DNA of 32,638 bases from CAZWCE01 sp964632505 (GTDB lineage: Bacteria > Planctomycetota > Planctomycetia > Pirellulales > Thermoguttaceae), in the NCBI GenBank assembly GCA_964632505.1, contig CAZWCE010000030.1, forward strand, positions 1 to 32,638, read 5' to 3'. Below are positions 1-7,277 of the stretch, piece after piece (the stretch's first letter is position 1; each line of letters begins with the position of its first letter). Below the pieces are notes generated by a model. It searched no databases. It was not told where the DNA came from and saw nothing but the letters and a program-made list of their open reading frames with translations. A program made the position numbers and the translations under genes.

Positions 1-627
1 GAGCAGGGTCTCGGTGCTGAACACGTAGTTGCCCATAGAGCCGAGGACCATCGACGGATCGTCGTCGAGGCCCTCGACCTCGGTGGGCTTCTCGCGGAAC
101 TTGCGGATCCGGGTGCCCTCGTCCATCTCGAGCACGCCGAACTGGTAGCTCTGCTCGACCGGCACCCGCAGGGCGGCGACGGTGACGCCGGCCCCGCTGG
201 CCACGTGCTGGTCGACCATCTGGCGCGGGTCCATCCGGTAGATGTGGTCGGCGCCGAACACGAGGATGTAGTCGGGCTCCTCGTCGTTGATGATGTTGAC
301 GTTCTGGAAGATGGCGTCGGCCGAGCCGGCGAACCAGAACGGGCCCCGGCGCATCTGGGCCGGCACCGTGGTGACGTAGTTGCCGAGCAGCGTCGACAGC
401 GGCCAGGTGCGCGACACGTGGACGTCGAGGCTGTGGCTCTTGTACTGGGTGAGCACCACGATGCGCCGGTAGCCGGCGTTCACCAGGTTCGACAGCACGA
501 AGTCGATGAGGCGGTAGTGACCACCGTAGGGCACCGCCGGCTTCGCCCGGTCGGCGGTGAGGGGTGCCAGGCGCTTGCCCTCGCCCCCGGCGAGCACCAT
601 GCAGAGCACTCTCGATGGATCCACCAT
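1..627 (-). CDS. glgC: Glucose-1-phosphate adenylyltransferase (ADP-glucose pyrophosphorylase), N-terminal part, cut by window edge
   Basis: Makes ADP-glucose from ATP and glucose-1-phosphate, the first committed step of bacterial glycogen synthesis in the cytosol. The visible ~209 residues are the N-terminal nucleotidyltransferase domain. They include the nucleotide loop VLAGGEGKRLAPLT (residues 11-24), AKPAVPYGG, the RLIDFVLSNL segment, LTQYKSHSL, the GSADAIFQN motif and the VFGADHIYRMD active-site strand. The C-terminal half lies beyond base 1. The start is placed at ATG 625-627 because an in-frame TAG lies five codons upstream; an internal ATG at 598-600 is a weaker alternative. It is divergent from glgX with only ~60 bases between, a normal glycogen-gene arrangement. 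GC content and codon use are far higher than in the rest of the window and look actinobacterial, so this gene probably belongs to a different organism. The family assignment is very secure. Confidence 0.93.
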   Translation of the reverse strand, partial: MVDPSRVLCMVLAGGEGKRLAPLTADRAKPAVPYGGHYRLIDFVLSNLVNAGYRRIVVLTQYKSHSLDVHVSRTWPLSTLLGNYVTTVPAQMRRGPFWFAGSADAIFQNVNIINDEEPDYILVFGADHIYRMDPRQMVDQHVASGAGVTVAALRVPVEQSYQFGVLEMDEGTRIRKFREKPTEVEGLDDDPSMVLGSMGNYVFSTETLL

Positions 628-686
628 GCGCTCGTCACCCTACTCGTTCCGAGAGTGGCCGAAGACAGCCCTACCGGGAACGCAGC

Positions 687-1268
687 GTGGCCACCTACAC
701 TCCCAGCGTGGAGAACTGGCCCGGCGCAGCCCAGCCTCTCGGGGCCACCTACGACGGCACCGGCACGAACTTCGCGGTGTTCTCGGAGGCGGCCGACGCG
801 GTCGAGCTCTGCTTGTTCGACGACGACGGCGTCGAGACCCGTGTCGAGATGCGCGAGATCACCGCGCTGCACCACCACGTCTACCTCCCCGGCATCGGGC
901 CGGGGCAGCGCTACGGCTACCGGGTCCACGGGCCGTGGGAGCCCGGCCGGGGCTTGCGCTGCAACCCCGCCAAGCTGCTCCTCGACCCCTACGCCACCGC
1001 GGTCGAGGGCGAGATCCGCTGGGATCCCGCCGTGTTCGACCACCCCCTCGGCGGGTCGACCGACGTGCGCGACGACCGCGACTCGGCCCCCTTCGTCGCC
1101 CGGTCGGTGGTCACCTCGCCGTGGTTCGACTGGGCCGAGGACCGCCCGCCGCGGGTGCCCACCGACGAGACCACCATCTACGAGCTGCACGTCAAGGGCT
1201 TCACCGCCACGCACCCCCAGGTGCCCGAGCGGGTCCGGGGCACCTACGCGGGCGCCACCCCCCCATGA
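687..1268 (+). CDS. glgX: Glycogen debranching enzyme GlgX, N-terminal fragment ending at a sequence junction
   Basis: GlgX hydrolyses alpha-1,6 branches of glycogen limit dextrins. About 190 residues remain of a protein that normally has ~700. The N-terminal CBM48-like domain is clear (PLGATYDGTGTNFAVFSEAA, VELCLFDDDG, GQRYGYRVHGPW, NPAKLLLDPYA), followed by the opening of the GH13 barrel (TTIYELHVKGFT). The homology stops after GTYAG, at a run of seven C, and a TGA at 1266-1268 follows immediately in AT-rich sequence. The stop is therefore probably not the real end: either the assembly is chimeric here or the gene is broken. GTG 687 is preferred as start because a weak GGGAA lies upstream; GTG 708 is also possible. 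It diverges from glgC, and both share very high GC. Confidence 0.88.
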   Translation: MATYTPSVENWPGAAQPLGATYDGTGTNFAVFSEAADAVELCLFDDDGVETRVEMREITALHHHVYLPGIGPGQRYGYRVHGPWEPGRGLRCNPAKLLLDPYATAVEGEIRWDPAVFDHPLGGSTDVRDDRDSAPFVARSVVTSPWFDWAEDRPPRVPTDETTIYELHVKGFTATHPQVPERVRGTYAGATPP

Positions 1269-1270
1269 CA
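1255..1270. other. Abrupt junction between two sequence types (probable assembly chimera)
   Basis: Left of this point the DNA is very GC-rich with strongly biased third codon positions and carries actinobacterial-style glg genes. Right of it the DNA is at once AT-rich and then of the moderate GC seen in the rest of the window. glgX homology breaks in mid-domain at a C7 tract (1258-1264). No insertion sequence ends, integrase, tRNA or direct repeats flank the point, so mis-joining at the homopolymer is the simplest reading. Confidence 0.75.
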
Positions 1271-1622
1271 AGTAAAAAATGGACGTCAAACGGAACATTT
1301 TTGTCAATTTTCCCTAACCTTCTTTAGTCAAGGGCATTTAGAACAAATCTTTTTTTTGAAAAATTTGAGTTCTTTTGCGAAAATGGGGCTTCCCTCCCCT
1401 CTCACTCCACGAGGAAGGAGCGGTTTCCCGTCGTAAGCCCATCGTAGGAGACCTTCCCCCGATACGTCTGCCGCATTCGCTTCACCTATTTGTACGGTTA
1501 TCATATTTCGTCTACTGCCCATGGTTGGAGGCGAAAAAAATGATAGTAGAATAGTAGAAAGGATTTCAGTCGTCATCGCTCGATGCGCACCTCCAATCAC
1601 TTCCTCAGGGATGCCCCGAATC
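1269..1622. other. Gene-free AT-rich spacer before the CDF transporter
   Basis: No convincing coding region, RNA gene or terminator is visible. It has many short A/T runs. Two in-frame starts upstream of the chosen transporter start (1521 and 1611) fall in it, but neither has a properly spaced ribosome site. Confidence 0.5.
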
Positions 1623-2570
1623 ATGGCCGCCGTCTCCCGGAACCCACAATCCAACGAATCTCTGGTGAGGACCATCACGTGGGTCGCGCTGGTGGGAGGT
1701 TTGGCGAATGTCCTTTTGGCGGCCATCAAAATCGCGGTGGGGATGTTCGGGCACAGCCAGTCGCTGGTGGCCGACGGCATCCACAGCTTATCCGATTTAT
1801 GGACCGACATGGCCTTGGTCATCGGCGTGCGTCTCTGGACCGTCCCCCCCGATGACAACCACCCCTACGGGCACGGCCGGGTCGAGACGCTGGTCAATCT
1901 GTTCATCGGAGGGATCATTTTCGCCGTCGCGGTGAAAATCGTCTGGAATGCGATCATCGCGTTGGATGCGCCCCCGGAAGCGCTGCCGAGTTGGGCGGTC
2001 ATGTGGGTCGCATTGTTATCGATCGTCGTCAAGGAGATTCTCTACCGCTGGACCGCCATGTGGGGCCGACGAGCCCATTCCACGGCCCTGATCGCCAATG
2101 CGTGGCATCACCGCTCCGACGCCCTTTCTTCGGCCCCGGTCATCTTGGCGGTCATCGGGAGTCGATGGGCCCCTCATTTCCACTACCTGGATCAACTTGC
2201 CGCGCTTCTGGTCGGCCTCTTTTTGATGAAAGCCACTTTTTCGATTCTTTGGCCCAGCCTGCTGGAGCTCCTGGAGACCCATTCCGAGAAGGATCTGGAG
2301 AAACGCATTTTGGGTTATGCCGAAGCATTTCCGTCGATTCATTCGATCCATAAGATTCGTTCCCGTCGCCTGGGAAGCACCTTGCATATCGACCTGCACG
2401 CCTTGGTCTCTTCGGAATCGACGGTCAGAGAGGCCCATGACATCTCGACGGCGTTCAAGTGGAAAATCATCGAAAAAGAGAGGGAGGTCGTGGACGTATT
2501 GATTCACATCGAGCCGGAATCGGAGGCGATCCTCTCGCAAGACGACGGCGAAAATCACGAGGTTCCATAA
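1623..2570 (+). CDS. Cation diffusion facilitator (CDF) divalent metal exporter
   Basis: A ~315-residue inner-membrane metal/proton antiporter of the CDF family, whose members pump Zn(II), Fe(II), Co(II) or similar ions out of the cytosol. There are six predicted membrane segments. The TM2 signature SLVADGIHSLSD (residues ~47-58) supplies an HxxxD pair (His54, Asp58), and TM5 supplies NAWHHRSD (His162, Asp166). This His-Asp/His-Asp arrangement is usual for Zn-type CDFs. The NHPYGHGRVE loop is also typical. The C-terminal ~90 residues form the cytosolic ferredoxin-like dimerisation domain (IHSIHKIRSRRLGSTLHIDLH). ATG 1623 was chosen because AGGG lies upstream and family length fits; ATG 1611 and ATG 1521 are in frame. 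It stands alone, with a promoter for the next gene starting just downstream. Substrate is not decidable from sequence. Confidence 0.9.
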   Translation: MAAVSRNPQSNESLVRTITWVALVGGLANVLLAAIKIAVGMFGHSQSLVADGIHSLSDLWTDMALVIGVRLWTVPPDDNHPYGHGRVETLVNLFIGGIIFAVAVKIVWNAIIALDAPPEALPSWAVMWVALLSIVVKEILYRWTAMWGRRAHSTALIANAWHHRSDALSSAPVILAVIGSRWAPHFHYLDQLAALLVGLFLMKATFSILWPSLLELLETHSEKDLEKRILGYAEAFPSIHSIHKIRSRRLGSTLHIDLHALVSSESTVREAHDISTAFKWKIIEKEREVVDVLIHIEPESEAILSQDDGENHEVP

Positions 2571-2611
2571 CCTTCGTCCGGAGGGTCAGGAATCCCTCTT
2601 GCCGAAATTGA

Positions 2612-2640
2612 TTGACCCGAACGCTCCGGATTTTTACAAT
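2612..2640 (+). promoter_or_regulatory. Sigma70-type promoter of the ECF sigma gene
   Basis: TTGACC (2612-2617) and TACAAT (2635-2640) are separated by exactly 17 bases, each matching consensus at five of six positions. It lies ~145 bases upstream of the ECF start, leaving a leader of about 140 bases. It suggests the sigma gene is read by the housekeeping polymerase. Confidence 0.6.
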
Positions 2641-2785
2641 ACAGGTACCGACTTGGATGGTTTTCGCGCATGGAAGGTCGCTTCTCGGGCAAGCACCTTT
2701 CGGCGGACCTCGCCATCGGGTCGGCCGGGAGAATCCCCCCCGAGGCCACTCGAAGAGTGGTTCCTTTCCCTTTGGAGGCAAGACG

Positions 2786-3415
2786 ATGGAATCGCGAACC
2801 GCAGTCGGTGAATGGTTGTTGCAACTCGGCGAAGGAGACGCCCGGGCGTGCGAACTTCTCTGGCATGAATATTTCGAGAAGCTGGTGCGGCATGCGCGAC
2901 GTCGGCTGGAAGGTTGTCGCAAACGGGAAAGGGACGAAGAGGACGTCGCCCTGAGCGCGCTGCACAGTTTCTGTCAGGGTATGAAACGAGGGCAGTTCGA
3001 TCAACTGGCCAGTCGCGAAGACCTTTGGAAGTTGCTCTTGACGATCACCGCGCGCAAAGCGACCTCCCAACGGCGGAGAGAGCTGGCCCTGAAACGGGGA
3101 GGGGGACGCCTGAAGGGAGAATCGATTTTCATCCATCGCAATGCTCATGAAGACCCCAGGGGGGGGATCGAGGAGATCCTCGGAAACGAACCGACGCCGG
3201 AATTGACCGAATCGCTCCTGGAGCAGTGCGACGAGATGCTCGATTTGCTCGAAGATGAAACATTGCGTGAAGTCGCGATCATGACGTTGGAAGGCTATTC
3301 CCAGCAGGAGATCGCCGACAAACTCGGGTGCGTTCCCCGAACCGTCCTCCGAAAACAGGAACGCATTCGCCTGAAATGGACCCGGGCCGGCTATCATCCG
3401 ACGAGTACCTCTTGA
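2786..3415 (+). CDS. ECF-family RNA polymerase sigma factor (planctomycete Sigma70_ECF type)
   Basis: A 209-residue extracytoplasmic-function sigma factor that would direct RNA polymerase to a specific promoter set. It has the region 2 pattern (RDEEDVALSALHSFCQGM, then LWKLLLTITARKA, where the -10 element is recognised) and a region 4 helix-turn-helix near the C terminus (LEGYSQQEIADKLGCVPRTV). The style, with a charged insert between the regions, matches the PF07638-like ECF factors abundant in planctomycetes. ATG 2786 is preceded by GGAGG at a good distance, which decides it over the earlier in-frame start at 2612. A membrane Ser/Thr kinase follows 107 bases downstream on the same strand. 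Sigma factors of this class often lie beside such kinases, so phosphorylation control is likely but inferred. No anti-sigma gene is adjacent. Confidence 0.9.
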   Translation: MESRTAVGEWLLQLGEGDARACELLWHEYFEKLVRHARRRLEGCRKRERDEEDVALSALHSFCQGMKRGQFDQLASREDLWKLLLTITARKATSQRRRELALKRGGGRLKGESIFIHRNAHEDPRGGIEEILGNEPTPELTESLLEQCDEMLDLLEDETLREVAIMTLEGYSQQEIADKLGCVPRTVLRKQERIRLKWTRAGYHPTSTS

Positions 3416-3522
3416 GAGCCGTCCTCCCGGCCACCCCATCCGACGAACCGTTCCGGCCCCCACCAACGTAGAATCCTATATTACTCTTCCCTCTTTCTCC
3501 AACGGATTTCAGCAGAAACCCC

Positions 3523-5952
3523 ATGACGGAGCCACCTTCTTCGCCGAACCCGAACTCCTTTTCTTCCGATCGTCTTCCCGTGGAGTCGGGGCGATTCTCC
3601 GAACCGTTCGACACGTTTCTCGATGACGTTTGCGACGCGTTCGAAGCCGAACTCGCGAAAAACCGGAAACCGGCGATCGAAGACTACCTCGCTCAATCGG
3701 AGCCCGACCAAAGGGGCATGCTCCTTCGGGAACTGCTGTGGATCGAGTTGAGCTATCTCCACGCCAACGGGAAGCGTCCGGAACGAAGCACCTACCTGAA
3801 GAGGTTCCCCGACCGGTCGCCCATCGTGGAAGAGGTTTTCGAGAGTCTGGAGAACATCACTCACAATTTCGCCTCGAAAACGGCCCGAGATTACTCCCAG
3901 CCTCCTTCCGAAACGCTGGAATGCCGCCATCGCTACTCACACTTGCGATTTTTGGCCAAGGGAGGCCTCGGACAAGTCTTCAGCGCGCGCGACGAACGAC
4001 TGAAACGCCGGGTCGCGATCAAATTCATCCGCGAGGATTTCACCAAGGATGAAGAGGCCAACCAGCGTTTCCTTCTGGAGACCGAGGTCACCAGCCGACT
4101 CGATCACCCCGGCGTGGTTCCGGTCTATGCTTTCGGGCGACTGGAGGACGGGCGCCCGTATTATGCGATGCGGTACATCGAGGGAACCACGTTCCGCAAG
4201 GCGATCGACCAATACCATCAAAAAGAACGCTCCCTCACCGCCGCGGAAGCCAAAATCGAGATGCACACCTTGATACGGCACCTGATTTCGGCCTGCAAGA
4301 CGGTGGCCTATGCCCACAATCGAGGTGTTCTGCACCGCGACGTCAAGCCGGAAAACATCATGCTCGGGAAATTCGGCGAAACGCTGGTCGTCGACTGGGG
4401 CTTGGTCCACTTCGTCGAACGCGACGCGGAGGCGAAGGCGAGCGGAGAAAAGACACTCCTCCCTTCGGCTTTTCGCAACAGCGATCTTTCGAGCAACAGT
4501 GCGGGGGGGACGGTCGGATATCTCAGCCCGGAGCAGACGCCCGGCTTCAGCAGCGAAGTCGGTCCGGCGGCCGACATCTACAGTTTCGGCGCGACGCTGT
4601 ACCGTGTTCTGACCAATTCGGCCCCGTTTCATCCTCAACAGGGGGAAAAAGTCTGGGAAAAGATTCGCCAGGGCGACTTTCCGCCGCCGCGGGTGATCAG
4701 ATCGTCGTGCTCGCCCGACCTGGAGGCGATCTGCCTGAAGGCGATGGCGAGCGAGCCGGCGCTCCGTTACAGTTCGGCGCTGGAAATGGCCGACGATCTG
4801 GAACGTTGGCTCGCCGACGAGCCGGTCTCGGTGCGCAAACCTTCGCCGATGGAAAATGCGATGCGTTTCGCGCGTCGGCATCGGACCGGGGCACTGACCA
4901 TTCTCCTCTCCTCGCTGGTGGTCGCCTTCACCGGAATTCTGCTGACATTCGTCTTGGCCGACAAGGCCCGACTGGCCACCGACAAGGCTCGAGCGGAATC
5001 GTTCCTCCGTGAGCAGGTCGAAGAAGCACGTCTGACCAACCTGCAAAACGCCGCCCGATTCGCGGCGCGCGGGCTGGGGCACGACCTGGACCTCCGTTGG
5101 AACGCACTCTATGAAGCCATGCAACACGTCGATTCCGAGGGCCGAACACTCTATGACTTGATGGTCGCCTACCAAGAGGCGGAGTCGCCGGAAGCGAAGG
5201 AATCGGCCCAGGCGGCCCTACAGAATTGGATCGAGATCCATGCCTGGGACTGGGTCAAGCCGGTCGAAGACGTCGCCGCGGCCGAGTCGTGGTTCATCTG
5301 CAATCGTGACGGCATCCAGCTCGCCAGACACAAAAAATCGAGCAGTATCGGCCAGCCGTATCATTACCGCAGTTACTTCCAATCGAAGCCGTACGACTTG
5401 CCGCCGGAGGTCCCGAACGACGAAGTCGACATCATCGAAGAGGCGACCCTCTCCTCGCCGTATGTCGGCACCGAAACCAAGCAGCTCAAAGTGGTGTTCA
5501 GCATCCCGATCCGCCGCGCCCCGGGCGAGGAGCCGATCGGCGTGCTCGGCATGGGAGCCGACCTGGGGGAGCAGCTTCGCACGGTGCTGGGCGAATGGGG
5601 GGAAAAGCACTGTATTCTCGTTAATCTCCGACCCGACACCCTGGCGGGCGATTTGGCCCTCAACACGGGGGTGATCGTCGCACATCCTGATCTGGAGCCG
5701 GGAACGCAGCCTCACCGCGTTTCTCCGGAATTGGTCGATATGATCCAAAAAGAGTCGGAAATCATCTTCACCGATTTCGTCGATCCGCTCGCCGAGACGA
5801 ACATCCCGCGGCCGATCGCCGCCTCGAAGGTAAAGGTCGATTTCCGGGACCGCGGCGGCGGCGTGCAGGGGTACGCTTCGGCGGTCGATTCCGGCTGGGC
5901 CGTCCTCGTTCAGGATCGACCCACCCTGACCGCCATGCCGGCAACTCCTTGA
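3523..5952 (+). CDS. Membrane Ser/Thr protein kinase with extracytoplasmic Cache-like sensor
   Basis: An 809-residue Hanks-type kinase. Residues 1-130 form the planctomycete-type leader (AELAKNRKPAIEDYLAQ, then ELLWIELSYLHANGKRP). The kinase domain runs about 140-430, with glycine loop FLAKGGLGQVF, ATP lysine Lys167 in VAIKF, catalytic HRD 271-273 in HRDVKPEN, and metal motif DWG 291-293 in place of DFG. GTVGYLSPEQ marks the activation segment. One membrane helix lies at ~456-480, then a coiled segment. A probable Cache domain follows, with WFICNRDGIQLA (from 590), the R-SYF pattern and VFSIPIRR/GVLGMGADLG further on. The topology is therefore cytosolic kinase and periplasmic small-molecule sensor. 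It probably partners the ECF sigma factor just upstream. DWG is frequent in planctomycete kinases and does not itself imply inactivity. The ligand is unknown. No strong ribosome site precedes ATG 3523. Confidence 0.92.
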   Translation: MTEPPSSPNPNSFSSDRLPVESGRFSEPFDTFLDDVCDAFEAELAKNRKPAIEDYLAQSEPDQRGMLLRELLWIELSYLHANGKRPERSTYLKRFPDRSPIVEEVFESLENITHNFASKTARDYSQPPSETLECRHRYSHLRFLAKGGLGQVFSARDERLKRRVAIKFIREDFTKDEEANQRFLLETEVTSRLDHPGVVPVYAFGRLEDGRPYYAMRYIEGTTFRKAIDQYHQKERSLTAAEAKIEMHTLIRHLISACKTVAYAHNRGVLHRDVKPENIMLGKFGETLVVDWGLVHFVERDAEAKASGEKTLLPSAFRNSDLSSNSAGGTVGYLSPEQTPGFSSEVGPAADIYSFGATLYRVLTNSAPFHPQQGEKVWEKIRQGDFPPPRVIRSSCSPDLEAICLKAMASEPALRYSSALEMADDLERWLADEPVSVRKPSPMENAMRFARRHRTGALTILLSSLVVAFTGILLTFVLADKARLATDKARAESFLREQVEEARLTNLQNAARFAARGLGHDLDLRWNALYEAMQHVDSEGRTLYDLMVAYQEAESPEAKESAQAALQNWIEIHAWDWVKPVEDVAAAESWFICNRDGIQLARHKKSSSIGQPYHYRSYFQSKPYDLPPEVPNDEVDIIEEATLSSPYVGTETKQLKVVFSIPIRRAPGEEPIGVLGMGADLGEQLRTVLGEWGEKHCILVNLRPDTLAGDLALNTGVIVAHPDLEPGTQPHRVSPELVDMIQKESEIIFTDFVDPLAETNIPRPIAASKVKVDFRDRGGGVQGYASAVDSGWAVLVQDRPTLTAMPATP

Positions 5953-6009
5953 TGTTCCCGTTCGAGGTGTTTCCGACGTTCCGGCAAACCAACGAAGCTT
6001 CAGAGTGTC

Positions 6010-7032
6010 TCAGAGCAGGGCGGTGGTCTCCGGATAGCCGAACATGAGATTGTAGTTCTGCACCGCCGCCCCGGAGGCCCCTTTGATGAGGTTGTCGATC
6101 GCCGCGAGGACCATCACCCGCCCCCGAACCCGACGCGCGGTCACATGGCAGAAATTCGTCATCGCCACATCCTTGGTCGCAGGAAACCGGTCGACGACTT
6201 TCACGAAAGGCTCGTCGCTATAGGCCGCTCGGAGAACCTCGAGTAGTTCCTGATCGGTCGTTTCCTTGGAAGGGGTGCCGTAGCAGGTCGAGAGAATGCC
6301 GCGATCCATCGGGGTCAAATGGGGCGTGAACAGCACTTCCAGCGTTCTCAAAGCCTCCTCTTTCGGAAGGGAGGTGGCGAGAATCTGCTCGATCTCCGGC
6401 GTATGCCGGTGGGTGCCCACTCCGTAAGCGGCGATGCTCTCGTTGCACTCGGGAAAGTGGGTCACCGGCTTCGGATTGCGCCCGGCACCGGAAACACCGC
6501 TTTTCGCATCGACGATGATTCCCTCCTTCTCGATCAACCCGGCTCGGAGCAGGGGGGCAAGCCCCAAAATGGCGGAGGTGGGATAACAGCCGGGATTGGC
6601 CACCAGCTCGGCATCGCGGATCTTTTCCCGGAAAAGCTCCGGAAGGCCATAGGGCACCTTTCCGAGTCGCTCGGGGTCGGGATGTTCGACACCGTACCAC
6701 TTCGAAAAGACCTGGGCATTGCTCAGGCGGTAATCGGCACTGAAATCGACCACACGGACTCCCGCCTCCAACAGCGTGGGCACCACTTCGGCACTGGCCC
6801 GATGCGGCAAGCAGCCGAACACGCACTCGCAACGCCCGGCCAACTCTTGGGGGGAGAGATTTTCCAGCGACAAATCCAATCGCCCCGCCAGCGACGGGTG
6901 AACCTGACCCACCGGGGCGGTTTCCCGGCGACTGGTCAATGCAACGATCTCCGTCTCCGGGTGCCTAAGCAGCAGTTTCATCAATTCCACGGCGGTATAG
7001 CCGGTAGCGCCGAGTATCCCTATTTTCGTCAT
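6010..7032 (-). CDS. argC: N-acetyl-gamma-glutamyl-phosphate reductase
   Basis: Third step of arginine biosynthesis: NADPH-dependent reduction of N-acetylglutamyl phosphate to the semialdehyde, in the cytosol. The protein is 340 residues, the normal length. It shows the N-terminal NAD(P) loop KIGILGATGYTAVEL, the catalytic cysteine in VANPGCYPTS, the conserved KSGVSGAGR loop, and GTHRHTPEIEQ. The start at 7032 is preferred over 7041 because AGGA then sits about nine bases upstream; it also begins right at the conserved TKIGILG. The open frame extends to 7173, but that part is leader sequence. It stands alone here with no other arg genes, tail to tail with the kinase gene. A promoter and a small leader hairpin lie upstream. 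Confidence 0.95.
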   Translation of the reverse strand: MTKIGILGATGYTAVELMKLLLRHPETEIVALTSRRETAPVGQVHPSLAGRLDLSLENLSPQELAGRCECVFGCLPHRASAEVVPTLLEAGVRVVDFSADYRLSNAQVFSKWYGVEHPDPERLGKVPYGLPELFREKIRDAELVANPGCYPTSAILGLAPLLRAGLIEKEGIIVDAKSGVSGAGRNPKPVTHFPECNESIAAYGVGTHRHTPEIEQILATSLPKEEALRTLEVLFTPHLTPMDRGILSTCYGTPSKETTDQELLEVLRAAYSDEPFVKVVDRFPATKDVAMTNFCHVTARRVRGRVMVLAAIDNLIKGASGAAVQNYNLMFGYPETTALL

Positions 7033-7064
7033 CGATCTCATCCTGTCTCGAGGTCTCGAGGAAT

Positions 7065-7084
7065 GATCGGGCGAATACCCGATC
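7065..7084 (-). promoter_or_regulatory. Leader hairpin upstream of argC
   Basis: GATCGGG (7065-7071) and CCCGATC (7078-7084) form a perfect 7-bp stem with a six-base loop, ~33 bases before the argC start and inside its predicted leader. Next to it the octamer TCTCGAGG occurs twice (7046-7053 and 7054-7061). It could be an operator or RNA element; no ArgR-type box is visible. Confidence 0.3.
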
Positions 7085-7141
7085 GCCGAAGGGCAAGGAG
7101 GGGTAAATCGCTCCGCAAAACCGGAACAAACCGAATTTCTC

Positions 7142-7170
7142 AATATATAGCGATTCTCCGAATAAGTAAA
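7142..7170 (-). promoter_or_regulatory. Probable sigma70-type promoter of argC
   Basis: On the minus strand TTTACT (7170-7165) and TATATT (7147-7142) are 17 bases apart. The -10 matches five of six and the -35 four of six consensus bases. Transcription would begin near 7135, giving a ~100-base leader that contains the hairpin at 7065-7084. Confidence 0.45.
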
Positions 7171-7277
7171 CATATGGTACGGAACTTTTCGAACCTGACG
7201 TTGGGGAGCCCCTTTGGTCGATTTCGAAAAGGAAGCATTCTTTTTCGAATCTTTCCACTTACGCGAAAAGTATTGCC

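Noticed and set aside
1..1268. Horizontal transfer of a glycogen island into the planctomycete genome
   Set aside because: No integrase, repeats or tRNA at the border, and the break falls inside glgX at a homopolymer; an assembly chimera explains it more simply.
1328..1858. 176-residue minus-strand frame at the start of the transporter gene
   Set aside because: Overlaps the conserved CDF membrane segments on the other strand and has no protein-family features.
3937..5175. 412-residue minus-strand open frame inside the kinase gene
   Set aside because: Antisense shadow of a clear kinase; no recognisable domain and composition is Arg/Gly-rich as expected for an antisense frame.
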